DNA of 64,000 bases, from the NCBI GenBank assembly GCA_028714915.1, contig JAQTLL010000004.1:248001-312000 (forward strand). Reading direction: 5' to 3'. Positions 53,746 to 62,892 of the stretch are shown here, piece after piece. The position numbers and the translations under genes are program-made. Each line of letters opens with the position of its first letter. The first letter of the stretch is position 1. The notes beneath the pieces are model-generated. The model was not told the DNA's origin, made no database searches, and worked only from the letters and a program-made list of their open reading frames with translations. The stretch is from Sulfuricurvum sp. (lineage in GTDB: Bacteria; Campylobacterota; Campylobacteria; Campylobacterales; Sulfurimonadaceae).

Positions 53746-54360
53746 ATGCATAGTGAACCATTGAATGATCGTAACGTAAGTGAGCAAAGTCCTTATTATT
53801 ATGTTGATATTGAAGAGTATCCAACCACAGGATGGGATAAGTTTAAACAAGTAGTCAAGCGTACCTTTAGAGGTGAATTGTTTGTCGGTTTATGGGTAGT
53901 TATGCGTGAGTTGGTTAAATTTAATATTCATACGGTTAAATACCCGCTTGAAAAACTCCCTATCGGTCCACGCTACCGTGCGGTGCATAAACTGTTGCGT
54001 TTGTGGGAATCAGGATATGAGCGTTGTATCGGATGCGGATTATGTGAAAAAATTTGTATCTCTGATTGTATCCGTATGGACACAAAAATCGATGAAAACA
54101 GCCGTAAAGAGGTGACCGAGTACAGTATTAACCTTGGTCGTTGTATCTTTTGCGGTTATTGTGCGGAAGTGTGTCCTGAACTGGCTATCGTTCATGGACA
54201 ACGGTACGAAAACGGTTCCGAACAACGTTCCCATTTCGTGATTAAAGACGATATGCTCACCCCGCTTGATTTCTTAACATCCGGTCAGCAAACAGAGTAT
54301 CCAGGCTTTGGTTCCATTAACCCTAACGAGAGCGTTACTAAAACGCCTCTTGCGTATTAA
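53746..54360 (+). CDS. nuoI: NADH-quinone oxidoreductase subunit I
   Basis: The 204-residue protein holds clusters N6a and N6b: [15 protein letters not shown] (near residues 93-107) and [14 protein letters not shown] (near 132-145). The first half of the ferredoxin fold is preceded by an N-terminal amphipathic helix region with [20 protein letters not shown] precedes the ATG. The C-terminal tail is long and polar. Confidence 0.97.
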   Translation: MHSEPLNDRNVSEQSPYYYVDIEEYPTTGWDKFKQVVKRTFRGELFVGLWVVMRELVKFNIHTVKYPLEKLPIGPRYRAVHKLLRLWESGYERCIGCGLCEKICISDCIRMDTKIDENSRKEVTEYSINLGRCIFCGYCAEVCPELAIVHGQRYENGSEQRSHFVIKDDMLTPLDFLTSGQQTEYPGFGSINPNESVTKTPLAY

Positions 54361-54369
54361 GGAGACACT

Positions 54370-54957
54370 ATGTTTGAAGCTATCGCTTTTTATCTGTTTG
54401 CGACGCTTATCACGGTGATGTTTACCATTACGGTGATGACCTCTCAAGCACTGTATGCCTTGACTGCAATGGCAGCAGGGATGATTTTTATTTCAGCCTT
54501 TTTCTTTATTTTGGGTGCTGACTTTTTGGGTGCGATCCAGATCATCGTTTACACCGGTGCCGTTATGGCAATCTATGCGTTTGGTATGATGTTCTTTGAC
54601 ACAACCCGCAATGTGATTGAAAAGCGCTCCAATCCACGTTTTGTGATAGTTCTTGGAGCTTTTGCAGCAGTATTGGTTGTGTTTATCGTTCTAGCACCTA
54701 TTGTTACGACGAATTTGGAAGCTCATTATCCGATTGACTTAGCTGTTGGAAATACACAAGCTATAGGAATGGTGCTGTTTACAAAATATTTAGTCCCTTT
54801 CGAGTTGGCAGCTATTATGTTATTGGTTGCAATGATTGCGGGTATTGTTTTGGCCGGTAAAAAAATGGACAAATCATTGACGCTTATGGCAGAAGAAGAA
54901 ATTGCATTAATGCATGCTTCATCAGTAAGTGAAACATTAGAAGAAGGGGCGCACTAA
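54370..54957 (+). CDS. nuoJ: NADH-quinone oxidoreductase subunit J
   Basis: This 195-residue protein has five transmembrane segments. The conserved helix-3 region AIQIIVYTGAVMAIYAFGMM contains the pi-bulge associated with coupling. The C-terminal tail is acidic (AEEEIALMHASSVSETLEEGAH part). Its stop overlaps the nuoK ATG (TAATG). Confidence 0.96.
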   Translation: MFEAIAFYLFATLITVMFTITVMTSQALYALTAMAAGMIFISAFFFILGADFLGAIQIIVYTGAVMAIYAFGMMFFDTTRNVIEKRSNPRFVIVLGAFAAVLVVFIVLAPIVTTNLEAHYPIDLAVGNTQAIGMVLFTKYLVPFELAAIMLLVAMIAGIVLAGKKMDKSLTLMAEEEIALMHASSVSETLEEGAH

Positions 54958-55262
54958 TGGAAATTACACTAACGCACTATTTGGTTCTATCAACCCTCTT
55001 GTTCGCTATTGGTTTGATTGGGGTGATGCGCCGTAAAAATTTGCTGATGCTCTTTTTTTCGACGGAAATTTTATTGAATGCAGTTAATATCGGCATGGCA
55101 GCAATTTCCCATTATCGCGGGGATTATACAGGACAGATGTTTGCATTCTTCATTATTGCAATCGCAGCATCTGAAGTAGCCGTAGGTTTGGGTCTTCTTA
55201 TCGTATGGTACAAACGTACCGGTAAGATTGATCTTGATCAAATGACATCGATGAGAGGATAG
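54957..55262 (+). CDS. nuoK: NADH-quinone oxidoreductase subunit K
   Basis: The 101-residue membrane protein has three transmembrane helices and the two conserved membrane Glu positions of the family: one in FFSTEILLNAVNI and one in IAASEVAVGLGLL. These glutamates form part of the proton path next to NuoJ. Coupled to nuoJ by a one-base overlap. Confidence 0.98.
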   Translation: MEITLTHYLVLSTLLFAIGLIGVMRRKNLLMLFFSTEILLNAVNIGMAAISHYRGDYTGQMFAFFIIAIAASEVAVGLGLLIVWYKRTGKIDLDQMTSMRG

Positions 55263-55267
55263 GACAC

Positions 55268-57157
55268 ATGGAAGTTTATTTATACATTGCACTGTTTGCT
55301 CCGTTGGTGGGTTCACTGTTTGCAGCACTTTTTGGTGCATCACCTAAAACAGTCATTACGGGTCTTGTTACCTCCGGACTTCTTTTTATCTCATTTGTGA
55401 GCAGTGCATTTTTGCTCAGTTATGTTATGTCAGGTCATACGGTTCATGTTGAGATGATGACATGGATAGCCGCAGGAGATTTGTATATTCCTTTTGGTTT
55501 TGTTGTCGATCAGGTGAGCGTTACCATGATGATGGTTGTTACCATTGTCTCTACGGTCGTTCACATCTACTCGATTGGTTATATGGATCATGACAAAGGG
55601 TTTAACCGCTTCTTCTCGTATCTCTCCGCTTTCGTTTTCTCGATGATGATACTCGTTATGAGTGACAACTTTTTGGGACTCTTTATCGGATGGGAAGGGG
55701 TTGGTTTATGTTCTTGGCTCCTTATTGGTTTTTGGTATCATAAAGAATCAGCATCATGGGCAGCCAATGAAGCCTTTATTATGAACCGTATTGCCGACTT
55801 GGCAATGTTAATCGGTATCTTTATGCTGTATTGGAATCTTGGATCATTACAGTACGATGTGGTTTTTGCCAATATTGGAACTCTTCCAATGCATATCATC
55901 ACATGGATTGGTATTTTCCTCTTTATCGGTGCGATGGGTAAATCGGCACAATTTCCGCTCCATACATGGCTTGCGGATGCGATGGAAGGACCTACTCCTG
56001 TTTCGGCACTTATCCACGCCGCAACAATGGTTACGGCAGGAGTTTATCTCGTGGTTCGTGCTAATCCGATTTATAGTTTGATTCCGGAAGTGGGAACCGC
56101 GATTGCATCATTGGGGGCATTTGTCGCAATGTTTGCAGCGACCATGGCATTGGTTAACCGCGATATGAAACGTATTATTGCCTACTCAACTCTTTCACAA
56201 CTGGGGTATATGTTTGTAGCGGCTGGGTTGGGTGCGTATTGGGTGGCATTATTTCATTTGATGGCTCACGCGTTTTTCAAAGCATTATTGTTCTTGGGTG
56301 CGGGTAACGTTATGCACGCGATGCACGATGAGCTTGATCCTTTTAAAATGGGCGGTTTGAAAAAATCGATGAAATGGACATGGATACTTATGACGTTGGC
56401 ATCGGTTGCACTGGCAGGCATTTATCCATTGGCAGGTTTCTTCTCTAAAGATCTTATTTTAGAAGTGGCATTTGTAGAACACCACTATGTTCTTTATACG
56501 GTATTGTTGCTCACGGCGGGCTTGACGGCATTTTATTCATTCCGTCTTGTAGCATTGATTTTCCATGGTAATGAAAGACATTTAGAGCACGGTATTCATC
56601 CCCATGAAGCTTACACTTTTGTGTTGTACGCTATGGCACCGTTGGCAGTCTTGGCAGTCATTGCCGGTATGGCATTTAAAACTCCGTATTATCTGATGGT
56701 AACCCATCTTTTGCCAGCTGTGACGTACCATATACATAATCACACGACGTTTTGGATTATGACAATCGGTACACAACTGTTTGTTATCCTTGCGATTGCG
56801 TATGCGTATAAAAAGTATGCCAAAGCGGTTAAAGTGGATAAAAAAGTTGAATCAGGGTTCTTCTATCAACTGCTTTATAACCAATATTTTATCCCTAAAA
56901 TTTATGATGAAGTGTTTTCAAAACCATATTTAAAACTCTCTAAACTTGCATGGAAAGAAATTGATCTTAAAATCGTCGATGCAACCGTGGATGGAATCGC
57001 AAATATGATTTACCAAACAGGTGAGAAAACACATACAATGCAAAACGGTAATCTCTCAAGCATGCTTCGTTGGATGGTTATTGGTTTAGTGGTTTTATTG
57101 GTACTTGCTGTGGCGTTTACTGCGGGTTATAACGCAGTCAACCTGCAGGCAATGTAA
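55268..57157 (+). CDS. nuoL: NADH-quinone oxidoreductase subunit L
   Basis: The 629-residue antiporter-like subunit sits at the distal end of the membrane arm. The first Lys/Glu sites are in LFIGWEGVGLCSWLLIGFWY, and the proton channel region has SAQFPLHTWLADAMEGPTPVSALIHAATMV and DMKRIIAYSTLSQLGYM. The long C-terminal lateral helix region (about 490-629) is present. AGGACAC precedes the ATG. Confidence 0.98.
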   Translation: MEVYLYIALFAPLVGSLFAALFGASPKTVITGLVTSGLLFISFVSSAFLLSYVMSGHTVHVEMMTWIAAGDLYIPFGFVVDQVSVTMMMVVTIVSTVVHIYSIGYMDHDKGFNRFFSYLSAFVFSMMILVMSDNFLGLFIGWEGVGLCSWLLIGFWYHKESASWAANEAFIMNRIADLAMLIGIFMLYWNLGSLQYDVVFANIGTLPMHIITWIGIFLFIGAMGKSAQFPLHTWLADAMEGPTPVSALIHAATMVTAGVYLVVRANPIYSLIPEVGTAIASLGAFVAMFAATMALVNRDMKRIIAYSTLSQLGYMFVAAGLGAYWVALFHLMAHAFFKALLFLGAGNVMHAMHDELDPFKMGGLKKSMKWTWILMTLASVALAGIYPLAGFFSKDLILEVAFVEHHYVLYTVLLLTAGLTAFYSFRLVALIFHGNERHLEHGIHPHEAYTFVLYAMAPLAVLAVIAGMAFKTPYYLMVTHLLPAVTYHIHNHTTFWIMTIGTQLFVILAIAYAYKKYAKAVKVDKKVESGFFYQLLYNQYFIPKIYDEVFSKPYLKLSKLAWKEIDLKIVDATVDGIANMIYQTGEKTHTMQNGNLSSMLRWMVIGLVVLLVLAVAFTAGYNAVNLQAM

Positions 57158-57167
57158 GGAGAATTTG

Positions 57168-58715
57168 ATGCAAGAACATATTTTATCGATTTTGATTTTC
57201 TTCCCGGCATTGGCAGCAATGTTAGGATTTGTAGTACACAAAGATAGTGCGCGCGCGTACGGAATTACCGTAGCGGCAATCGAATTTTTTCTATCGCTGT
57301 GGTTGTGGAGTTTGTATGACCCGATGACCTCAGGGATGCAATTTATGGAGATGGCACCGCTTGTATCGGCGTTTGGTATCAGCTATTTAGTGGGTATTGA
57401 TGGTATTTCCCTCTTTATTATTATCTTATCCGCGTTCTTTACGTTGATTGGTATCGCTTCGTTAACAGAGAAACGTCGTGTAAAAGATTTGATTATTACG
57501 TTGCTCTTTTTAGAGATGACGATGATAGGGGTATTCTCCGCACTTGATGCAATTGTCTTTTACGTTTTTTGGGAATTATCGCTTATTCCGATGTTGTATA
57601 TCATCGGTGCATGGGGCGGACCTCTTCGTATTTATGCGTCGATCAAATTTTTCCTCTATACGTTTACAGGTTCATTGATAATGCTCGTGGGAATGCTGTT
57701 TATGGCATACTTTTACTATCAGGCAACCGGTCAATGGAGCTTCTCGCTCTTAGAGTGGTATCGCTTGATTCTCCCGGTCAATTTTCAAATGTGGCTGTTT
57801 GCAGCCTTCTTTTTCGGATTTGCAATCAAAGTCCCTATGTTTCCATTTCATACGTGGCTCCCGTATGCACACGGTCAAGCACCAACCATCGGTTCGGTAA
57901 TTCTTGCGGCTATTTTGCTTAAAATGGGAACGTATGCTTTCGTCCGTTTTTCACTGCCGCTCTTTCCGGATGCATCGGTAGCCTTTATGTTTCCGATTGC
58001 TATCCTTGCGATTGTGATGATTGTCTATACGGCGATGGTCGCCTACGCACAAGAAGATATTAAACAAGTGGTTGCATACAGTTCTGTATCGCACATGGGT
58101 GTTATTATTCTGGGAATCTTTGCAATGAACGTAGAGGGAATTACCGGTTCGGTTTTCTTGATGATTGCACACGGGGTTGTTTCTGGGGCTTTGTTCTTGC
58201 TTGTCGGAGTCATTTACGATCGCCGTCATACGAAGCTCATGTCTGAATTTGGCGGATTGGCATCGGTTATGCCCCGCTATGCGACCATCTTTGGTATTAT
58301 GATGATGGCATCAGTAGGATTGCCGCTTACCATCAACTTCGTGGGTGAATTTTTGAGCTTGCTTGGTTTTTACAAGCAGTCTCATTCATACACTTTAGTA
58401 GCAGGTACGGCGATTATCGTGGGTGCTATTTATATGCTCAGTGCGTATAAAAAAGCATTTTTTGGAACCGTAACCAAAGAAGAGAATAAAAACCTTAAAG
58501 ATGTCAATCGTACTGAATTGCTCGGTCTTGTTCCATTGGTAATAGTAGCAATATGGTTGGGTGTCTATCCAAAACCGCTTCTTGTGCCGATTAACAACAG
58601 TGTTGAAGCTATTGTGCAATTGATGCACGATAAAGCGCAAACTGCAGAAGCAAAACAGCGAATCCCTGATCTTGCCCATTCGGCGGGATTGAATTCAACG
58701 CAGGAGGCACACTAA
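57168..58715 (+). CDS. nuoM: NADH-quinone oxidoreductase subunit M
   Basis: From the ATG at 57168 (AAGGAGAATTTG upstream) the protein has 515 residues; a longer frame to 57105 overlaps nuoL and is rejected. It is the middle antiporter-like subunit: [21 protein letters not shown] with the conserved Glu, [24 protein letters not shown], and [17 protein letters not shown]. The stop overlaps the nuoN start (TAATG). Confidence 0.97.
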   Translation: MQEHILSILIFFPALAAMLGFVVHKDSARAYGITVAAIEFFLSLWLWSLYDPMTSGMQFMEMAPLVSAFGISYLVGIDGISLFIIILSAFFTLIGIASLTEKRRVKDLIITLLFLEMTMIGVFSALDAIVFYVFWELSLIPMLYIIGAWGGPLRIYASIKFFLYTFTGSLIMLVGMLFMAYFYYQATGQWSFSLLEWYRLILPVNFQMWLFAAFFFGFAIKVPMFPFHTWLPYAHGQAPTIGSVILAAILLKMGTYAFVRFSLPLFPDASVAFMFPIAILAIVMIVYTAMVAYAQEDIKQVVAYSSVSHMGVIILGIFAMNVEGITGSVFLMIAHGVVSGALFLLVGVIYDRRHTKLMSEFGGLASVMPRYATIFGIMMMASVGLPLTINFVGEFLSLLGFYKQSHSYTLVAGTAIIVGAIYMLSAYKKAFFGTVTKEENKNLKDVNRTELLGLVPLVIVAIWLGVYPKPLLVPINNSVEAIVQLMHDKAQTAEAKQRIPDLAHSAGLNSTQEAH

Positions 58716-60220
58716 TGTTAGCGCCAATTTCTATTTCTCTAGCGTCGCTTCATGTTACAACAATGGCTCCAATGCTTATAGCTATTGCGGGTGCGTTGGC
58801 TATTTTATGTATTGATTTAATGAAAGAGGGACTCCACAAGTCTCTCTATGTTATGGTAAGTTTGCTTTTCTTATTGCTTGATTTGGGAGCCGTTATTGAT
58901 TTTGGAAATATTTTCCTCAAAAACGGCAGTGTTCTTGGAATGTTTGACATGATGCTTATTGACGGTCTCTCAATTTTGTCTCAAATTATTATCGTTGCAG
59001 GTTCTATGCTTTTTATTCCGTTAGCAATGACGTCTAAACGGTTTCATGAGTACAACTATCCGGAGTATTTTGCCCTCTTCTTGTTCATGATTGCAGGTTT
59101 CCAATTTATGGTTGCCAGTGATAATTTGATTTTGATTTTTGTGGGACTTGAAACAGCTTCTTTAGCATTGTATACCCTCATTGCTCTTCATAACCGATCT
59201 AAATCATTTGAAGCGGCTGTCAAATACTTCACTATGGGTGCATTGGCAGCAGGCTTTTTTGCGTTTGGTTCGATGATTTTTTACGCGATCACAGGATCGG
59301 TTGAGATTAATCAAATTGCCCTTGCCCTTGCAAAAGATGAGTATGTCAATATCGGTTTCGTCCTTATTGCGGTTGTCTTTTTGTTGGCGGCTATCGGGTT
59401 TAAACTCTCTATGGTCCCTTTTCATACATGGACTCCTGATGTCTATGAAGGTTCTTCTGCAGCATTGGCGGGATATATGTCGATTGTCCCTAAAGTTGCC
59501 GGGTTTGTTATTGCAATGCGCCTATTTGAATTTTTAGTGCACAGTGGTGTTGTTTGGCTTCAAGTTGTCCTTTATGTTGCCGTTGTGGTGACGATGACTG
59601 CATCCAACATCTGGGCCTTGGTACAAAACGATGTTAAGCGGATGTTGGCGTACAGTTCGATTTCCCATGCCGGTTTTGTTATGGCGGCGATTTTAATTGG
59701 AACGACTCAAGCGAACACGGCACTTTTCTTGTACTGGGCACTGTTTAGTTTTACCAACTTGGGTGCATTTTCGATGTTGTGGGTAAGCCGTCAAAAGAAT
59801 CTTATTCCTGGGCAGAGTTCGGATCATCCGTATGAAAAGTTTGCAGGACTTGTTAAAACTATGCCGATGGCAGCTGTTATGATTGCGTTGTTTATGCTCT
59901 CACTTGCGGGGATACCTCCCTTTGGACTCTTTTGGGGTAAAATATACATGATAGGTTCAGCCGTAAGCGGCGGATATACCGTCCTTGCACTTATTATGGC
60001 GTTAAACTCAGCAATTGCAGCGTATTATTATCTTAAACTCATCGTATTTATGTTTATGAAAGAGCCTATTGCCGAATACCAGAAATATTATTTGATGAAC
60101 GCATCCCTTTCTCTTAAAACGATTATCGGTATTGCTGCGATTGGAACTATCTTTGCAGTATTTGCGGTTAATCCATTGTTAAAAGTCATTACATTATTCG
60201 TGTATAATAGCGGATATTAA
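58715..60220 (+). CDS. nuoN: NADH-quinone oxidoreductase subunit N
   Basis: The 501-residue protein is the third antiporter-like subunit. Typical segments are [62 protein letters not shown] and [16 protein letters not shown]. It is the last nuo gene; pflA follows 18 bases after the stop with GGAGG. Confidence 0.98.
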   Translation: MLAPISISLASLHVTTMAPMLIAIAGALAILCIDLMKEGLHKSLYVMVSLLFLLLDLGAVIDFGNIFLKNGSVLGMFDMMLIDGLSILSQIIIVAGSMLFIPLAMTSKRFHEYNYPEYFALFLFMIAGFQFMVASDNLILIFVGLETASLALYTLIALHNRSKSFEAAVKYFTMGALAAGFFAFGSMIFYAITGSVEINQIALALAKDEYVNIGFVLIAVVFLLAAIGFKLSMVPFHTWTPDVYEGSSAALAGYMSIVPKVAGFVIAMRLFEFLVHSGVVWLQVVLYVAVVVTMTASNIWALVQNDVKRMLAYSSISHAGFVMAAILIGTTQANTALFLYWALFSFTNLGAFSMLWVSRQKNLIPGQSSDHPYEKFAGLVKTMPMAAVMIALFMLSLAGIPPFGLFWGKIYMIGSAVSGGYTVLALIMALNSAIAAYYYLKLIVFMFMKEPIAEYQKYYLMNASLSLKTIIGIAAIGTIFAVFAVNPLLKVITLFVYNSGY

Positions 60221-60238
60221 AGATTACATGGAGGCTTA

Positions 60239-62581
60239 ATGATACGATGGCTCTTGCTGCTATTCATTTGGCTTCCATTAAATGCTTTAGAGCTTTCAAT
60301 CCAAAGCGGTAGAGAGGCATCTGAAAACTACAGTATTTTACATCTAAGGGATAAAAAGCCCTTTCAATGCAGTACAGATCGAAATGATTTTGATGAGATT
60401 GTCCGCATTGAGTGCAATGCTACAAAACTGCGGTCAATCCCCTTGCTTGCAAACAGCCATTTTAACTTCACGCAAACACCTACCTCGATTATTATCACGC
60501 CAAAAACGAAAATAGCCCTTTTCCCTATCGGATTTGATCTTCGCTATGACCCTCAAGTGTATATATCTGAGCTGAAACCCGTCAACCACTGGACGATCAT
60601 TGGATACGCCAAGACTTTACCTATGCTTCCAAACGTTAAAGCCAATCCAGACGCTATTAATATTCCCATGAAAATAGCCAAAGAGAGTTACCCTTTTGTG
60701 GGAGGACTTGATCTGCAAGGCAATCCTATCAAAATGAAGAGCGTTCAGGATGTGAATGACTACATGGAGCTCAAAAAAGCGTATAAAGTAAAAGATTATT
60801 CCAAGGTTTTGTTTGTCGCACGTGATACATTAAAAAAATATCCTGCTACGATTTTTGCCAATGAATTGATCCTGTATCAAATTCGTGCTTTGCATTATTT
60901 GGGAGAGTATGAACAATTGCTTGCCCTTTCTAAACAGTTTATCCGTCAATACTCAAGTGATCCTAATATTGCTGAAGTGTTGGCGTACAGTGCAAATGCC
61001 TACGGCCAATTGGGTCAGAATATCGATTCAGATTATTTTTATGACCGATTGTTTACCGAACACGAAGAGGATCCTTTTGCCGCACAAGGAATGTATTTTA
61101 AGGCAAAACATTTAGAAATTCAGGGAAGCTCAAAAAAAGCAATCAAATATTATGGTGAAGCATTGTCTCGTACCAAAGATGTGAATCTAGCCTCTGCCTG
61201 TGCGTTTGAATTGGCACGCCTATCTATAGGAGGGGAATATCCCCAGAAGACAAAAGAGTACATTGATAAAATAGTGCGTGTTAATCCTGAATATTTTAGT
61301 GAAGTGCGTCCCGAAGCTCTAAAAATGATTGATATTTTGGAAAGTCATAAAGATCCTCTTAGTGCGGCAAAAATCACACAAAGCCTTATTAAAGGTGTCC
61401 CTTATAAATCAGTAGAACATCAAGCACTGCTCAAAAATTTGGGAGTATTGTATGCTCAAGGTGATAAAAAAGCTCAGGCCCTTGATACTTTCAATGAATA
61501 TATTAAACTTTTTCCTTACGGTGAAGCAATTACAGAAGTGCGACGGGCTAAAGATAGTCTATTTTTTGAAAAAGAGGAACCAAGTGGAGAAAAAGGGCTA
61601 AAAAAATATGAGGATCTCATTGAACGCTACGGGAATGATTCCATAGGTCAAAAAGCGCTGTATAAAAAAGCACAGCTTTTGTTCAAAGAGGGAAAATTTG
61701 AGGCAATACTGGAGATGGAAAATGATCTCTATAAACTTGATACTACCGCATATCCTGAAAGCAATACGTTAATCTCTAAAAGTGCCATTGAGAGTACCAA
61801 GAAAAAACTCCAAGATGGAAAATGCGCTGAAGCACTTTCTATGCAAAAAATGTATCGAATTAAACTGTTACCGCAGTGGGATGGATTAACGTTTGATTGT
61901 GCACTGAATATGGGCAACTTTTCGGTTGCCAAGGCTTTGGCACAAAAACATGGTAAGTCAGAATCTATACCAGAGCGTCAGGTATGGCTGAGTCGATTGG
62001 TAAAAACTCATTTTTCATTGGGGGAATATGCTGAAGCTTTGCGAGGGGGAAAAGATCTTATAGCTTTGCTTGAAATAGAAAAGAATCCTCCGCTCAATGA
62101 TATTTATCGTACGATGTTTGACAGTGCACAGCGCAGTTCGGATGATGTCGGTATGATAAAATATATCAAGGGGTGTGAAAGTGCATTTGGAGCTGATTTT
62201 AATGACATAGAGCGTTATTCGCAGATGGTCTCTTTGGGATTAAAGAGAAAAGACGATGTAATGGTACAGAGTTATTCTAATAAAGTCATAGCATTGCAAA
62301 TAAGAACATCAACCACTACGCAATCTCCATTTATTGAGTTTACTTTGGCGCAATCGTTGATGAATCAGGAAAAAAACAAAGAGGCTTTGAGTATACTCAA
62401 GGGATTAAATACTCTGAAAATGAATCCCGAAAAAAAATCTCGTCAGCAGTATCTTATCGGCTCATTGGCAATGAAAATGGGAAATAACAGTGAAGCAAAA
62501 GCAGCATTCAGTGCCAGTATTAAAGCCGATAAAGCTTCAGCATGGGGGAAACTGGCTAAGGATGCGTTAGGATTGTTGTAG
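60239..62581 (+). CDS. pflA: Flagellar motor medial-disk protein PflA
   Basis: The 780-residue periplasmic protein has a signal peptide (residues 1-17, IRWLLLLFIWLPLNA), a beta-rich N-terminal domain (about 20-160) and then many TPR or Sel1-like helical repeats (about 190-770, for example AVLAYSANAYGQLGQNIDSDYFYDRL, YFKAKHLEIQGSSKKAIKYYGEAL). Length, layout and position right after nuoN correspond to PflA (Cj1565c) of Campylobacter jejuni, which with PflB builds the medial disk that supports extra stators of the high-torque motor. The call rests on synteny and architecture. Confidence 0.85.
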   Translation: MIRWLLLLFIWLPLNALELSIQSGREASENYSILHLRDKKPFQCSTDRNDFDEIVRIECNATKLRSIPLLANSHFNFTQTPTSIIITPKTKIALFPIGFDLRYDPQVYISELKPVNHWTIIGYAKTLPMLPNVKANPDAINIPMKIAKESYPFVGGLDLQGNPIKMKSVQDVNDYMELKKAYKVKDYSKVLFVARDTLKKYPATIFANELILYQIRALHYLGEYEQLLALSKQFIRQYSSDPNIAEVLAYSANAYGQLGQNIDSDYFYDRLFTEHEEDPFAAQGMYFKAKHLEIQGSSKKAIKYYGEALSRTKDVNLASACAFELARLSIGGEYPQKTKEYIDKIVRVNPEYFSEVRPEALKMIDILESHKDPLSAAKITQSLIKGVPYKSVEHQALLKNLGVLYAQGDKKAQALDTFNEYIKLFPYGEAITEVRRAKDSLFFEKEEPSGEKGLKKYEDLIERYGNDSIGQKALYKKAQLLFKEGKFEAILEMENDLYKLDTTAYPESNTLISKSAIESTKKKLQDGKCAEALSMQKMYRIKLLPQWDGLTFDCALNMGNFSVAKALAQKHGKSESIPERQVWLSRLVKTHFSLGEYAEALRGGKDLIALLEIEKNPPLNDIYRTMFDSAQRSSDDVGMIKYIKGCESAFGADFNDIERYSQMVSLGLKRKDDVMVQSYSNKVIALQIRTSTTTQSPFIEFTLAQSLMNQEKNKEALSILKGLNTLKMNPEKKSRQQYLIGSLAMKMGNNSEAKAAFSASIKADKASAWGKLAKDALGLL

Positions 62582-62619
62582 GTATAAAAAATGAAATAAG
62601 CTACTATAGGCTACAATGA

Positions 62620-62808
62620 ATTAATTCATTTGCAGGTAATGCTACATACATATTCAACAATGATTGGAAAACTCTTTCTCAATTATCAAAAGCAGAAATT
62701 TTGGCAGAAAACTTACAGGAACATAGGTTTATTTATAAAAAATACTGGAAAAGAAGTATGAAAGACATCCTGAACACTCTCGAGTACGCAAGAGTAGAGA
62801 GTGTATAG
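62620..62808 (+). pseudogene. Possible 3' remnant of a lost gene
   Basis: A frame without start codon is open for 62 codons and ends at TAG 62806-62808. The peptide looks protein-like: NSFAGNATYIFNNDWKTLSQ early on and LAENLQEHRFIYKKYWKRSM further along. It is preceded by TGA and has no ribosome-binding site. I read it as the tail of a gene cut by insertion or deletion of accessory DNA. It could also be chance. I do not recognise the family. Confidence 0.3.
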
Positions 62809-62835
62809 TAAATAAAAAGAATCGACTAAAATTAC

Positions 62836-62866
62836 TTGCAAATATTTATATAAGTTTCTATATAAT
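62836..62866 (+). promoter_or_regulatory. Promoter before the two-TM protein gene
   Basis: TTGCAA (62836-62841) and TATATA (62859-62864, continuing to TATATAAT) are 17 bases apart, close to a sigma-70 consensus. Transcription would begin about 20 bases before the ATG at 62893, which has AAGG 7 bases upstream. Confidence 0.5.
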
Positions 62867-62892
62867 TAATCATTAATGGATAAGGTTGAAAA

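Larger units (their letters stand above)
62582..62892 (+). other. 311-base AT-rich gap at the left edge of an accessory region
   Basis: Between pflA and the partial membrane-protein gene there is no intact gene. It contains a possible gene remnant (62620-62808), a hairpin of eight pairs (ACACTCTC at 62774-62781 with GAGAGTGT at 62797-62804) and, at its right end, a promoter-like TTGCAA (62836-62841) with TATATAAT (62859-62866) at 17-base spacing. Base composition shifts clearly to AT compared with the DNA to the left. Confidence 0.5.

Noticed and set aside
57105..57167. Longer N-terminus for NuoM
   Set aside because: It overlaps the nuoL 3' end; the ATG at 57168 has a good AAGGAG ribosome-binding site and fits the family length.
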